The position numbers and the translations under genes were made by a program. A stretch of DNA of 64,000 nucleotides, from positions 44,573,578 through 44,637,577 of the forward strand of contig NC_084793.1 in the NCBI RefSeq assembly GCF_963169125.1, written 5' to 3'. The notes beneath the pieces are model-generated. The model made no database searches. It worked only from the letters and a program-made list of their open reading frames with translations, and was not told the origin of the DNA. The first letter of the stretch is position 1; each line of letters starts with the position of its first letter. Shown in pieces: positions 44,316-56,700 of the stretch. This DNA comes from Humulus lupulus (taxonomy: Eukaryota > Streptophyta > Magnoliopsida > Rosales > Cannabaceae).

Positions 44316-45684
44316 CTAGCATGAGGGAATTTGAAAAACCACTCCTAAGCAGTATCAGACAAGGTGGCTGGAAAGATTCTGCAGCGAGCATCATCCGACA
44401 CCTTCTGGATGTCCATCTGTATCTCAAAGTTATTCACATGAGATACCGGATCCCCATATCCATCGAAGTTGGGCAATACTGGCATCTTAAATTTGCTTGG
44501 GGTTTCTTCCATCGCTATTCTTTGTATGAATGGAGTGCCTCTTCTTCGATCATACTCGATGTGGGATGTTTGGCTCCCCACCAGCTGATGTACGGCCTGA
44601 TTCAGTGCATCGATCTGGGCCTATACTGCGTCTGGTATTGCTAGGGCGACCGGTGCTGGAGGAGCGTACTCATCGTGCCTCTCCCGCCTATCGTTGAGCA
44701 CATCCCTCAAGTTATCATCTCTACGCCTTTGCTCACTAGTGCCCAACCGATCAAAGATGTTAGGTTTCCTAGGCTGCCCCCCAGCGTTCTGGCTCGTAGG
44801 CCCATTTTCCCTTGGTGGGGGATTCCGTTCTCCACCCCTCTCTCCTTGTCTTCGACCAAAATTTCCTCTGCCGGACTCAACTTCCTTGAAGTCGTGTCCA
44901 TCTCTAAAATGTGACCTGTTATGCCGCGACCTGCTGATCGCACTGTCACCTCCTCTTGCTGGCATGTCCCGAGCATCAGGGGGAGGCCTGAGCTGGTCGG
45001 TGGGTCCCCAGGAATTATTATGTCGTGGGGGGCCCCTGGCCGCAGAGCCTGACTTGACTTGTCTTCTGCTAGCAGAAAGACACTGTCCCTTATTCGGTGG
45101 GTTCAGTTCCTCAGCAGTTTGGCGTCTAGGGCTTCGGGTAGGCTGTCCAACCCTATTCTTCCTTTGATGCTGGGGATTATCTCTACTAGAACAAGAAGGT
45201 GGTTGCTGCTCAGGATTTTGAAATTGAATATCCTGTTGAGCCGCAAGAGGTTGTTCTGGCCTCTGAGGACTTGCTGGCTGAGGTGGAGGACTTAGGTCTA
45301 GCCCCTGTTGTGGTGGTTCTCTTGGTGGCTGATCTGGTTGAGAAGTTGGCACAGGTTGTCCCCGGGCCAACTGGATGGCTGCTTCCAGGGCAGCAGTGGC
45401 TTCTCTCTGTTGCCGGTCCATGTCAGCCTGCACTCATTCAATTCTTGACATTGACGGTCAATTTCTCTCTATTGCAACGCCATTGTCTCAGCCACATTCT
45501 CTTGATTATCCCTCATATTGGCTAACTCCTCCTGCAACACAATCAGTGTTGTCCTCAAGGTTTCAGAATCCATCTCCTCCTCTTCGAAATCAAACTGTGG
45601 TTCATCTTTAGCCACATTTTATGGAGGAGGCTGGGTGGATGCAGCACCAGAGGTTTGTCCCATCTTTCTGGAAGTTTTCGCCAT
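44316..45684 (-). pseudogene. gag remnant of element F, N-terminal part
   Basis: ATG at 45684 (MAKTSRKMGQTSGAAS) stands just after the PBS. A Gln/Pro/Arg-rich disordered region follows (PTSQPDQPPREPPQQGLDL, NIFDRLG), then the start of the gag domain (FKMPVLPNFDGYGDPVSHV, CRIFPATLSDTA, EWFFKFPHASI). Stops at about 45619, 45470, 44621 and 44345 and one frameshift break it. Several are TAG where the relatives have Gln. At 44316 it is cut by the Athila-like LTR. Confidence 0.82.
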
Positions 45685-45711
45685 TTGATTTTTCTGAATG
45701 TCTTAAGTTCA

Positions 45712-45731
45712 ACTCTCAATGAAAGCACCAA
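45712..45731 (-). other. Primer binding site of element F
   Basis: The minus strand reads TTGGTGCTTTCATTGAGAG directly after the 5' LTR. G has the same 18 bases at 54285. This fixes the orientation of F as minus. Confidence 0.75.
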
Positions 45732-45733
45732 AA

Positions 45734-46348
45734 TGTTGACCTTCAAATTGGCCAACGACACGGGGTCGGATAAACGATATAAAGTAAGATGAAAATGAGG
45801 AAAACTCCAGATGAAAAGATAAATGACACAAACAATTTATAATGGTTCGACCCCCAATAGAATGGTAACAACCTACATCCACTTAGTGTTCTTATTGATG
45901 TAGTATTCCAAGAACAGTGATCAATAAACTAGGGTTCACGAGTTTCACTAGATCTCGGATCAATACAATTGTGATAGATAACAACACTTGTTTTCTCTCT
46001 TAAAATCTCTTAGCTCAAGCGTTCTCAAGCCAAAAGTCCCCTCTCTTTAGCCCTTTGATTCTTATTTATAGGCTCAAGGAGGTTTACATGGGCCAATGGG
46101 CCTTAATTACATTTAATACATGTGTATCTAAACAATAATGAAAATTGTCCTTAATACATAATTACAAGATTGCATATTTAAAGGAAATAACTGAATATAT
46201 GCGACCAGGCTGGTCGCCCTTGATTACTTGATAAGCCAATGATCCTGGTCGAGGGTCATGGAGGATATGTTCACTTAAAACTGCCACGTGCTTCCCACAT
46301 GTAGATCATTCCTGCCACGTCATCAGGTAGTCCATTCTTGGGTAAACA
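45734..46348 (-). repeat. 5' LTR of element F
   Basis: 615 bp, a clear match to 32647-33276 with scattered differences and small deletions (for example TTCAGAAAGCC missing). A minus-strand TATAAATA lies at 46063-46070. Confidence 0.92.
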
Positions 46349-46353
46349 AACAT

Positions 46354-49342
46354 ATTAAAGGGAAATAATATTTTTGGGATTTATTTTATCATATAGTTTT
46401 ATTTTATTACATGGTTGGAATATTAGTATTATTATTATTGAAATGAATAAATAATAACAATTCTACATTTTATGTGAAATGACCATTTTACCCCTTGTGT
46501 TGGGTTTGGTAAAATGGCACATTGGGAAAAATTATCTTTATGGGTATTTGTAAGATTTAAAATGTTATTTTTCTGATCATTTTTTAATTATTAAACACCA
46601 TTAAAATTGTAATATTTGGTCATTATTAATTTTCTAAAAATTTGAAATAAAATTCTTATTTTTGAGGGGAGGGATCGGGTAAGTGATATTTCCAGCCACG
46701 TTGTTTCTTTTTTTTATTCCTCTCATTCAAGACATGATTTTGGGATCCCTTAAAGAGTGTAGGACCCTCTAAACCGAGCACAATACATGTAAATGAGCCA
46801 TTATCATTTTTTTTCAAAAAAAAAAAAGAGAGAGCATCAGGTTGGAGTGTGTGAGTTCTGGGCAGTTTTGGGTGTTTAGGATCGATTCTTAGTGGCCTAA
46901 GGATCATCTTGGACATGGGAAAAACAAGTTTAAGTTCTCAAATCAAGAATCACCATTTTTATCCATGAAAATGCAAGTTCTTGGATAATTTCATATTTGA
47001 TAAGGTTGGGTTGTTTCTAGGTTCGGGGAGGCTTGTGTACAAGCTTAGGGGACCCCGAGGATCACTTTTAACTTGAAGAAATGGGCTGAAATATTCCAAG
47101 GCAAGAAAATCGATTTTTTGCTCCATTATTGGCGGTACGCTAGAGTTGGAGGAGGCGTCGATCTGAGGGCTACGAGCAAGTTCTTGGGATGGGGATTAGC
47201 TTTGAGGTGCTGGAGACGAGAGAATCACGTTGAAAGTGAAAGAACATGATGAAACGCAGCCAAAACAAAGCCCTAAGCTCGTCGGCGCCGAAGATTAAGA
47301 AACATCGGCATGAACTTTGACAAACCTGATATGGATGTTTCTGGAGGTTTTTTCTTTGTTTTTTCAATCTTAAAAATTAGTACATTACGTTTAGAGCATT
47401 TTCCAACTAGTTTAGTATTTTTCTGATTTTTCCTTGAATTACAGTGATTTATTGAAGTTTAAATAGAGATTAATTATGAAAAATATTTTTATTGTTCAGA
47501 AAAATATAATTTTATGTTTGAATAATCTATGTATGATTTAGAATGGATTTTTATATTTATATTTAAGTTTTGATCATGTTTGATAATTTTCTTCAATTAT
47601 TTTCTTTTAAATATATGGTTTAAAGAAATAAATGTGAAAAAATTATTTAAAGTATTCTAAAATTCTGAAATTTTTTGATAATTTTTAAAATGAGATTCTA
47701 ATGCTCTTTGTATTTTTTATTTCAAAATTTTATCATTTATGTAATTTTCATGATTTATTTGTCTTATTCTATATTTTAATTATGAAAAATATTAAATCTA
47801 CTGTTCTGAATCCTAGGTAATTTTGTGTGTTATTGTAGAGTGTAGAAACCGGTTAAAATAATTTTTATAAGTCTATTTTGGATTTTTCAATAGTTCTGTA
47901 TGTTTAGTTTGAATTTTGGGCTGGTTGTATATTTATTTGGATTAATTGAGAAAAAATAATTCATAAATGTTAAAAATTATTTTTCTGGTCTTATATGAGC
48001 CATTGCTAATTATTTAGGGTTTTGAAAAGTTGGTTGTTAAATTCTGTTGTCACATGATAATCTTTTTTAAAAAATAGAGTATTTTATGTAATTATGATAT
48101 TAAAGGGCAATTTGGTAATTTTTCACATAAAAAGTATTTGTATGAATTCATGCTTTATGTTAGAAACATCCTTGTTTGTGCATGTTACATTATGGTTTAA
48201 ACCATTGTGAAAAATGATTTCAATTTACGTGTCATGCATGTTAAAATTGCATAGTTAAATTATTTCAATAATAAGGGTTTTGAAATAAAACCCTAATAAC
48301 GCATTTTTTTTATTTTTCTTGAATTGTCGCTATGTAATTGGACGTCTAGGAGCTAGCGATCCTCGAGGTGACACAGCAAGTGGTTCAGGACACGTCAGTG
48401 GACAATGCGCTGCTTAAGGTAAGAAGAGTGGACATTTGGGCACAGGGTGTACGTTATGCGTACACCCTTGTTTTCTTAATTGTTTAATTATGTAATTATA
48501 TTTGTGACCTGAATCGTTGCATTAGATTGACTAGCATGAGGATAGTGCTAGAGATTTTAGTTAGTAGATTTGCTTAGATGATAGAGTAGGCATGCTACAA
48601 GATTCTAGCTGCTTGTGCGAGTATAGGACTTGCAGGAGTTATCTTGGGTGTGTATAACTCTGGATAATAGGATGCCACCACGAAATTGCCGAGTGTGAGT
48701 ACAGCACAGGCAGGGAAACGATGTCTTGAGGGAACGACTGAGTGTGAGTACAACGTAGGCTAGACTAGGTGCCACAGTGGGAATACCGAGTGTGAGTACA
48801 ACGCAGGCAGGGCATATTACATTTCATGTCTGATCAACGTGACCTGTTAGTATTTATGTGTGTGAGTATAACCCACATTATGTTAGTGTGATATTGTGTT
48901 CATATATCGCATGATGATTATTATCTTTATGATGTTTATTTATGTTTAGTTGAAAGTTTATGTTTTCTGGTTTGGAGAGTTATGTCCTACATAGCTCTTC
49001 TTAATGGGCGTTAGCTCACGGGTACTCTGTGTGCAGGTATAGGCAAAGCGAAGCAGTGAATGGTGCGAGCTCGAGGCGTGGAGGGAACATGTTAGAGGTT
49101 GGGCACAGTTATTTTATGTTTTAGAAATAAATGTCATGTTTTTAATTTTTAGACTTGAACTATTATTTTCTTGCGTTGTTGTTATTAAACCTAGCGTTCA
49201 ATATTTTTATTTTTAAATAATGAGATCTCATTGTCTGTTTAAATTTTAAATATATATTTTATTTTAGTGTCTTAAAGTATCTATTTGTTTATTATTTTAA
49301 ATGGACTCCCTAAGTAACGTCTCGTAAAATCATGGTGTTACA
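46354..49342 (+). repeat. LTR-like remnant(s), chromovirus type
   Basis: No gene. Features of Tekay-type LTRs are present: TTGGACGTCTAGGAGC (48338), a run of GAGTGTGAGTAC repeats (48683-48810), GGGCGTTAGCTCACGGGTACT and GTGCAGGTATAGGCAAAGC (49006-49050), and an end at ...CATGGTGTTACA (49342). No PBS follows the end, so it is a solo or 3' LTR. The left boundary is not resolved. The left part may be the continuation of 32130-32641. Confidence 0.5.
48683..48810 (+). repeat. Three diverged GAGTGTGAGTACAACGCAGGC repeats
   Basis: Copies at about 48690, 48741 and 48789 share CGAGTGTGAGTACA.CGCAGGC. The spacing is about 50 bp. Confidence 0.65.
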
Positions 49343-49365
49343 TGGCTGGGCCTAAGTTAAGCTCA

Positions 49366-49460
49366 TATATGGACCTAAGTGATGTCCAAAATATTATGAT
49401 GGACCTAAGTGATGTCCAAAATTGTATGATGGACCTAAGTCATGTCCAAAGGGCTCGGAT
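49366..49460 (+). repeat. Three tandem copies of a 30-bp unit
   Basis: ATGGACCTAAGTGATGTCCA followed by AAATTNTATG is repeated three times. GGACCTAAGTGATGTCC has ends that can pair (GGAC/GTCC), so each unit is a small hairpin. Confidence 0.8.
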
Positions 49461-49492
49461 GCCCAAACTTTTTAAGCACTTTATCTATACTT

Positions 49493-51104
49493 TGTTGGGT
49501 TTTATGCCCTTATTAAACCACATTTCTTATGTAATTCATTCATTATCAATAAAGTAGTAGAAATTATTTTGTTCAATCAAATTGCGTTGTTTACATGTTT
49601 TATTACATGATTAATTATTATTAATATAAACATTTATAAAATCCCAAACAAATGTATAGTTACAATTATAGTGACTCGATCATAGTGGTTTATAATTATA
49701 ACTATATGTTCAAAAGCATTTTGTCCTAAGACTAAATCAATACACTGGATTTTTATTGATTGGGTAATCTACGATAAGATCTATTTACACATCTGGTGTG
49801 GTGTCATATCCAGGACATTGACCAAGTAGATAAAGATCGGATGTATTTTGGTACATTGACTGGACATATATTGATTATTGACAAGATAAGTAAGTATCGT
49901 TATTATCTAATCTAATCATATCACAACATTGACCATAGGTCAAAGAAATCTTCATTCTGAGTGACTAATATTTCGTTAACTGTACTATTCAAGTCTTTTG
50001 ATTTGTTCGTTACCATCTTACCCTACAAACTAGCTCATACCTACATATTGGAGTTTCGGTAGTATAATTGAGTGTGAGTATTTATCATAGATATGAAATC
50101 TATAGCTCTTTGTTTAAAACGATGATTTACTTATAGCTTGGTTCAAGTGCTAAATGATAGAGTACTCATTTCTGTAATTAAATTTACAAAAATATCATTT
50201 ACAAGGAACTTTGTGGGAGTTAAGGATAAAATACCAATGAGGGGTAAAAGTATAACTTTCACCCGTATCATTAGTAGATCATCTACAGAGGATTGAATTA
50301 TGGTTATGGTTATAACAATGGATAACGTATTTACATTTTGTGTAAAGCGTTCTATGAATTCAAAAGTTCAATTCTGAGTCTATAGTGGAGTCATGAGGAA
50401 TTAATAAGGTAGTGAGATTATTTGTTATGAATAAACTCACAGTAACTTATTGGAGCTTAAGTTCATGGATACATAGTCCCCATGTCATCTCTTATCAAAA
50501 TGAACCTAGCAGTCTTGAATAATTAATTTAATCATTAATTATACATGTATCATATTGACCAGGTCAATGAAAATAAATAATAAATTATTTATTGATATTT
50601 TGTGAGAAAAGAAATAGAAGAAACTTTGAGGTTTTTATTGCAAAGTCTCAAAAAGAGTGTAATATAGTCAATTGGGATAATTTTGTTAATATTGATATAT
50701 TGGTGTTAATATTAATAAAATGAATTAAATAAATGTCAAAATTATAATTGGTTAATTTTGACAAGTATTTAATTAATTATAATTATTAAATAATTAAATT
50801 AAAATGGGAAACTGAAGAATATTTTATGTCCTAGCTAATTGCCTATATATACTAGTGTTATAGAATGCATTAGGTTAGATGAATTAACAAGGTAAGTATT
50901 CCTTGCAATACTTAGCATTCAACAAGGACAAAAGGTTAGAGAATCCAAAGGGTGTAGTCATTGTTCCGCAACGCATGTCGTAAGTATTCTAATGGTTTTG
51001 TTATTGTATTTACGTATCTCTGTAACATTCACGTGCTTGTATGATTTTATGCTTTCTACTATATATATATATTGTTTTGAATATAAATTTATAGGGAGCA
51101 TGCA
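49493..51104 (+). mobile_element. Second Ty1/copia-like LTR
   Basis: It begins TGTTGGGTTTTATGCCC and is homologous along its length to 11931-13785. The right end is put at GGGAGCA (51100) or CATGCA (51104). I found no exact 5-bp duplication, so this could be a solo LTR with eroded flanks or a truncated end. No PBS or ORF follows. Confidence 0.55.
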
Positions 51105-51547
51105 TATAGACTTCAGAGCCAATGGTTGATAGTTTATATACATGTATGTGATTTTTTGACATATTAGATAGGTTAATTGATGATAGCATAATTTTTTGTA
51201 TGTGTTAAGTTTTATATGTGTGTGATGCTAAAAAAATATTGTTCATGATTGTTTATGTGTGTTTTATTTTGTTGTATAAAACCATAAACTATATACATGA
51301 AATCAAAGTTTTTAAATTACACAAAAAAATATTTTTAGGTATATTTTATTTAGGCTATGAATATATATCTATATATGTTTATATGTTTTAAGTTCTATAT
51401 ATAATATATATATATTTATTTTTAAAGTGTAAAAAAATAAAAAAGTATACATGAATTTTTTTTTGAAAGATTAATATATATATATATATTTAAGTTAAAT
51501 ATAACATATTAAATAAAAAAAAAGTACAGGTTGCACGTTTATATTTT
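51105..51547. other. AT-rich DNA, no feature recognised
   Basis: It contains (TA)n tracts (about 51404-51415 and 51475-51488) and A or T runs. I see no gene or element end. Confidence 0.4.
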
Positions 51548-51880
51548 GGGTTTATACTTTTTAGAGCTTGTATTTTGTCTCATTACCTATTTTGACCCTG
51601 TGTTTTGACAAATTACTTTTTGGACCCTGTGTTTTTTAAAATAATTCAAATAGACCCCTAAACCCGATTTTGATCAAAGTTTTTGAACTAAAATCATAAA
51701 TAAGTCATCAAACTAACAACTCAGAACAAAATTACAATCATTCTGCCTAAGAACTGTGTTGTTATACTCAATTTTTTGTTCATCAAAATCAAGTTTAGAG
51801 GCCTATTTGAACTATTTTACAAAACACAGGGTCCAAATATGTAATGAAGCAAAACATAGGGTCTAAAAAAGTATAAACCC
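51548..51880. mobile_element. MITE, Mutator-like (333 bp, 9-bp target duplication)
   Basis: The left end is GGGTTTATACTTTTTAGAG and the right end is its inverted copy, TCTAAAAAAGTATAAACCC. The nine bases TTATATTTT flank it on both sides (51539-51547 and 51881-51889). The arms match for more than 100 bp (GACCCTGTGTTTT, TTCAAATAG, CCTCTAAAC blocks), so it is nearly a foldback. The left arm has an internal duplication of GACCCTGTGTTTT. A 9-bp duplication is diagnostic of Mutator-type transposition. No transposase is encoded, so it depends on an enzyme from elsewhere. Confidence 0.85.
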
Positions 51881-51889
51881 TTATATTTT

Positions 51890-53121
51890 TTTGGGTAACT
51901 AGTATATACATATAGATATATTATATTTGGTAACATATTTTTTTATATGTGAGGCAATTACAAAAAATCATTTATTTTGGATTTGTATATTTAATTCCTT
52001 AATAAATGGTATATTTTTGTGCAAGTAAATATATATTTGGTATTTTTTTCTAAAAAGAGAATAAAGATATATATATTTTCAAATGGGAGCAACTGAATTC
52101 ATTTTTATTTGATTAATATTTTGAAGATTAATTGAATTAAAATTGATTGTGATTAATTAATTGATTGATTAATTATGTTTTTAGCTATTCATTTGTTTTG
52201 GTAATAAATGTGCACATGCATAAATTAGTAACATGCCATATAGATTGTATGCTAGACCCATCCAATTAATTAACATGTCATGCATCATTATAATTGTCAT
52301 TTTTACAAATTTGTACTTAGATGATGCACTTATAGTGATGGCTCATTGTTTTTTATAATGGGAAAAATGTCAAATAAAACGGGTCATATTCTTGATAAGT
52401 TTTATTTGGGCCAAATTGAACATGTAAAGTTTCAATTCCTCTCCTGTGGGTGGTTTCAATTGTGAATGCCCATTTGCTTTGAATTACTAGATTGGACATA
52501 ATCAATTGAATAACGGTCAATAAAATGAAGGTTTAAATTTCTTTCTTTTGCGTTATGTATGGAAGTTAGGGAGCCTTGTAGTGGGAGCAACATACTAGAG
52601 CCAGCCCTCCTCCATCCAAACCCAAATTGTTAAGGCCCATTTACCTAGATTGGACTTGATTGTATTAGGTTAATTCTAGTTGAACCTAAATTAATTGATT
52701 AGCAACACAGTAATTCTAAATATTTAAAGTGGATTTAAATGATTATTTAATAATTAAAAAAAATTGTACTAAGGTTTATTAATTATTTTAAATAATATAA
52801 AAACCTAGTTTTATAAATTTCACAAGGAAAATACTAAATTAAAATAATGAGCTTTAATTTTTGAAATTCGATCTCCACCGTTAATTTAACAAGGTTAGAG
52901 TTTAGTGGGGCCTTATGATGCTTTGATTACGTCTCACTACGGATGGTGTGCACTGGACTTTAAACAATGTTAAATTTCTTAGGATAGACAGTTATAGATC
53001 AAACCCTTATTTACTCATACCTACGGTGACTATGAGAAATAAATCTATAATAATCAAAATCATGGGTCTAGCTCATAAAGTTCGAAATAATTGGATTTCG
53101 TGACTTTGATCGAATAGGAAG
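51890..53121. other. Unassigned AT-rich region
   Basis: No open frame of note. 52567-52615 (GGAGCCTTGTAGTGGGAGCA and following bases) resembles 6548-6605. The rest has no feature I can support. Confidence 0.35.
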
Positions 53122-53652
53122 TGTAATACCCACTTTCTTAGAAAAATGTTATTTTTAGAAATTGAGCTGACCAATGGTATATTGATCATTTTGTGAATTA
53201 TGTGATTTCATATTTGAATGTTTATATGAATTATATATGTTTAACACCCGTCAGTTGCGAGTACGGCCTTTTATGTGAATTATATATTTTATGCATTTTA
53301 TTGATTTTCGACAATAGTGGATTCTTTTAAGCGATAATAGCAGAATGTCACAAAGGGAAATATTCGACTTGGGTCAGGTATGAATTTATTATTTGATGTA
53401 ATGATTAGTAGTGGCATGATTACCAAATTACCCTTGATGATGACTAAGTGATTAAATAGATGGGAGGGGCATTTTAGTCATTTGGTGAATGGATAGAAAA
53501 TATGTCCATTAGCTTTCCCATTTTATTTTCAGCATATGTTCTTCTTCTCCTCATATTCTCTCTAGAATTCTCACTAGCAAGCTCTTGATTTCCTCTAAGA
53601 TAACAAGGGAAATTCGAGATTCTTAAAGGGTTAGATTGCTGCCAACCACTTT
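53122..53652 (+). repeat. Chromovirus-type LTR fragment (start only)
   Basis: It starts TGTAATACCCACTTTC and has the look of a Tekay-type LTR. It is cut at 53653, where another LTR start (TGTAACGACCC) appears, which suggests nested insertion. Confidence 0.45.
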
Positions 53653-54102
53653 TGTAACGACCCAAAATTACTAATAAGGCTTAAGAGCCTTGATTAGTGT
53701 GCTGGGAGGGCATAATTGGTTTATGTGTGATTTAAATGATTAAATGCATTATTATGTGATAAGCATGCCTATATGATTATTTGGATATATGAGATGCATG
53801 ATTATGAGTATTAGAATGCATGTAGGCCATGTTTAGATTATAAGGGCATATCTATAATTTTGACTCGTTGAGGGCATAAACATGATTATCTGTGATAAAT
53901 TGTTGAGACCACATTATTATGTGGATATATTTGTAGCTTGTGACTCGAGGCGATCCTAGTGAGCAATTTAGCGAAAAAAGTCACGGTGGGGATTTATACC
54001 CGGCTCGGGATGAGCCTGGGGGTATTTATGGGAATCTGGGAAATATATTGGAGAATATTTGACATTGAGGAAAATAATTGGTGATTAATTAGATGACAGA
54101 TT
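53653..54102 (+). repeat. Second chromovirus-type LTR fragment, related to that of C
   Basis: It begins TGTAACGACCCAAAATTAC, continues AAGAGCCTTGATTAGTGTGCTGG and GAGACCACATTATTATGTGG, and parallels the reversed LTR at 1-473. It is interrupted near 54103 by element G. Confidence 0.55.
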
Positions 54103-54282
54103 TGTTACTCCCAAATTTCTAGAAAAATCCAAAGTCCTAATAAAAAAGACTCGTGGACTAGGCAGAGTTAACTGCTGAACCACGTAAAAAATCCTCATTA
54201 TTCTACTATATTATTCATCTTTGCCATAGTTTTTATTGTTTACGTGCTCTACATTTTATGTTGACAAAAAACGGCGTCAACA
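54103..54282 (+). repeat. End of the 5' LTR of element G
   Basis: The right end is clear: ACGGCGTCAACA, then the PBS. The stretch with ACTCGTGGACTAGGCAGAG and CTGAACCACGTAAA is usual for U5 of such elements. If the LTR really begins at TGTTACTCCC (54103) it is only 180 bp, so I think the upstream part was lost. Confidence 0.5.
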
Positions 54283-54284
54283 GT

Positions 54285-54302
54285 TTGGTGCTTTCATTGA
54301 GA
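54285..54302 (+). other. Primer binding site of element G
   Basis: TTGGTGCTTTCATTGAGA, identical to that of F, two bases after the LTR end. Confidence 0.75.
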
Positions 54303-54331
54303 CCCTTAAGCAATACAATCCCTGATCAGCT

Positions 54332-56700
54332 ATGGCTGCGAATGATCACAATATTCCTGAAGAAAACTATCCGCGGCGCCCTGGGAAGCAGCCGATGACG
54401 AATCCTGAACCTAATGAGAGAAGTGAGTCCTTCGATTCTCGAGGACCTCCAGCACCTCCGGCTCCAAGGGACGATGAGGACATGTACTATAATCCTGAAC
54501 GGTACGTCCCCATTGTGGAACTTGAAAACGGATAGTTAAGAAAACAGCTGACTGAAGCCAAGAAGCGGAACGAAGAGTTGCCTAGACTAGTTGCAGATGC
54601 GCAGGCAGCTCAGCCTCAACCTCCCCAGGAGAACCAAGATCCACCTCCGCGAGACGTTCATGTTCCTCCCCACAGGCCTCGTGGGCGACCTCAGAAAAAC
54701 GCTGCCACAAGAGGAGCGGAGCAACCTCCGCCACCCGCAAAGCAACCTGCACCCTCAAGACTCCGAAGAAACATTCGGGCTAGGGCTCCGGCTAACTCGA
54801 CTGCGGAGTTACCAGTAGAAACTGGGAATAACCGAGCCCCTGCAGAGGCTCGGACTCAGGTTCCTAGTAATACGCAGAATGTTACCGAGCCAGCACGGGC
54901 GAACTCGGGGCCATCCAGGCCCCGAAATGGTTGGCAGCCACCGTCACCCATACGGTTCCCGCCGTCACCACTAAGATACCCCTCACCACCTCGAAGGAAC
55001 GTACAACCAACTCAGGGTGATGAGACGAGGCGGGCAGGACGAAAATAGGGGAATAGAGAGGCTACTAGAGAGCGGAGAGGCGATCAGCCTGCGAGAAGCC
55101 AAATGTCTCGATCTCGCACTGTAGAGACGAGGCAGCATGAAAGAAATCCGTCTCGGAACAATCATGTGACAAGCCTCGCCAGTGACGACTCCGAAGATGC
55201 CAGATCAGTCAGCATGTATGATCAAGGATGGAGAAATACTGGAAACCATAGGAACCGCTCCGACCTGCGGGAGCACCTGAATCAGAATCGGGGTAGTGGT
55301 AATCCATCGAACCCGGACTTGAGAGATTGCCTAAATGGGCGGAAAGACCCCCTGCGAAGGCGCAAGCCTGGATTTGTGATTAATGATAGCCAATTTCAAG
55401 CAAGACCCCCTGCGGACCCGGTTCAAGAAAGAATTGATCAACTGGAAAGGGCATTTAGGCTCTTGCAGAATGAGCGAGGTTGGAGTCGGGATGAGGATTT
55501 TGATGAGGAGCTCGAACCATTCGCTCCCCATATTTCCAACACTCCGTTTCCTCAAGGGTTTCAGATTCCTCATGTCCCTCCTTTTGAAGGGAAATCTGAC
55601 CTGTACAGTTATTTGAGTACATTTAACACCATAATGAGAGCAAGTAATATAGGTTACGAGCTCAGGTGCATGTTATTTCTAGCATCGCTTACAGGCCCAG
55701 CAAAAAAATGGTTCGAAAAATATAAGAGACATTCAATCACTTCTTGGGATCAACTATCGAAGGATTTCAAGAAGCAGTTTAGAGCCATGATCAGGGTAAG
55801 ACCCGATGCATCGACCCTGACAACGTTCGGCAACAACCGGGTGAAACGTTGAAGAGCTACCTAACAAGATTTAATCTGGAAGTCTCCCGAGCTCGGGATG
55901 TAGACGACAGCGGTCATCTAATGGCCATCCAAGCTGGGGTAATGCCGGGAAGTCCCCTCTGTGACGATATGCAGAGAAAACGTGTGAGGTCCTTAACCGA
56001 GTTTAATAGACGAGCTCAGAGATTTTTCAATGTAGAAGAGGCGAGGTCAACGCTGAATATGACCTCTCAGCTCGTAACTACAACGATAAACATAAACTCT
56101 GCCTCAGCCTTGGCCTCGGCAGACCCATCAGCCTCAAAACCCCCTGCAGAAAATCCTTCCAAAAGGAAAAATAATGAAGGAAGTAACCCCGAGGCGGAAG
56201 GGGGAAAGAAGAAGAAAGGGGAAAGGTATTTCTCCATGTACAAAGTGTACACCGAGCTCAACGAGTCTCAGGAGAATATATACCTGGCTAATGAAAACCA
56301 GTTCCCTTTCAGGCATCCAGACCCCATGAGAAATCTGAAGTCCAAGAGGGACTCCAGCAAGTATTGTCAATTTCACAGAGATACAGGGCACACTACTGAT
56401 GAATGCAGGCAGTTGAAGGACGAGATCGAAGGACTGATCTCGAGAGGATACTTCAAACAGTATGTCAGGAACCAGAATAATAATCAAGCTTCTACTAGCC
56501 AGAGGGCAGCTGCACCACAGCCTGCTCAAAACAATAATTCCCGAGCTAGAGAACAGGATAGGCCCCCTCCGATTGATGGAGAAGATGTGATAATCATCTC
56601 GGACAAGCCTCATCTCGCAGGGACAGGCAAGAATGCCCAAAAGCAATGCGTGAATGAGCTAAAAAATGGGGATGGGTCCCCCTATGAACCCGAACCTAGA
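54332..56700 (+). pseudogene. gag remnant of element G
   Basis: ATG at 54332 (MAANDHNIPEENYPRR). The N-terminal half is Pro/Arg/Gln-rich and interrupted by TAG at 54533 and 55046. The gag domain follows: PHVPPFEGKSDLYSYLSTF, LASLTGPAKKWFEKYKR, TSWDQLSKDFKKQF. A frameshift at about 55810-55850 precedes [17 protein letters not shown]. The knuckle is [14 protein letters not shown] (56366-56407). The region after it ([11 protein letters not shown]) matches E and F. Confidence 0.87.

Larger units (their letters stand above)
32647..46348 (-). mobile_element. Element F: decayed Tat-lineage retrotransposon on the minus strand
   Basis: The LTRs are 32647-33276 (3') and 45734-46348 (5'), both TGTTGACC...GGTAAACA when read on the plus strand. 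The flanks are AATAT (32642-32646) and AACAT (46349-46353), one mismatch. Read on the minus strand: PBS, gag (split by a solo LTR), protease, RT, RNase H, second RNase H, integrase, spacer, a gene on the opposite strand, polypurine tract, 3' LTR. Many stops and frameshifts, plus a lost protease aspartate, show it is dead and older than E. Confidence 0.92.
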
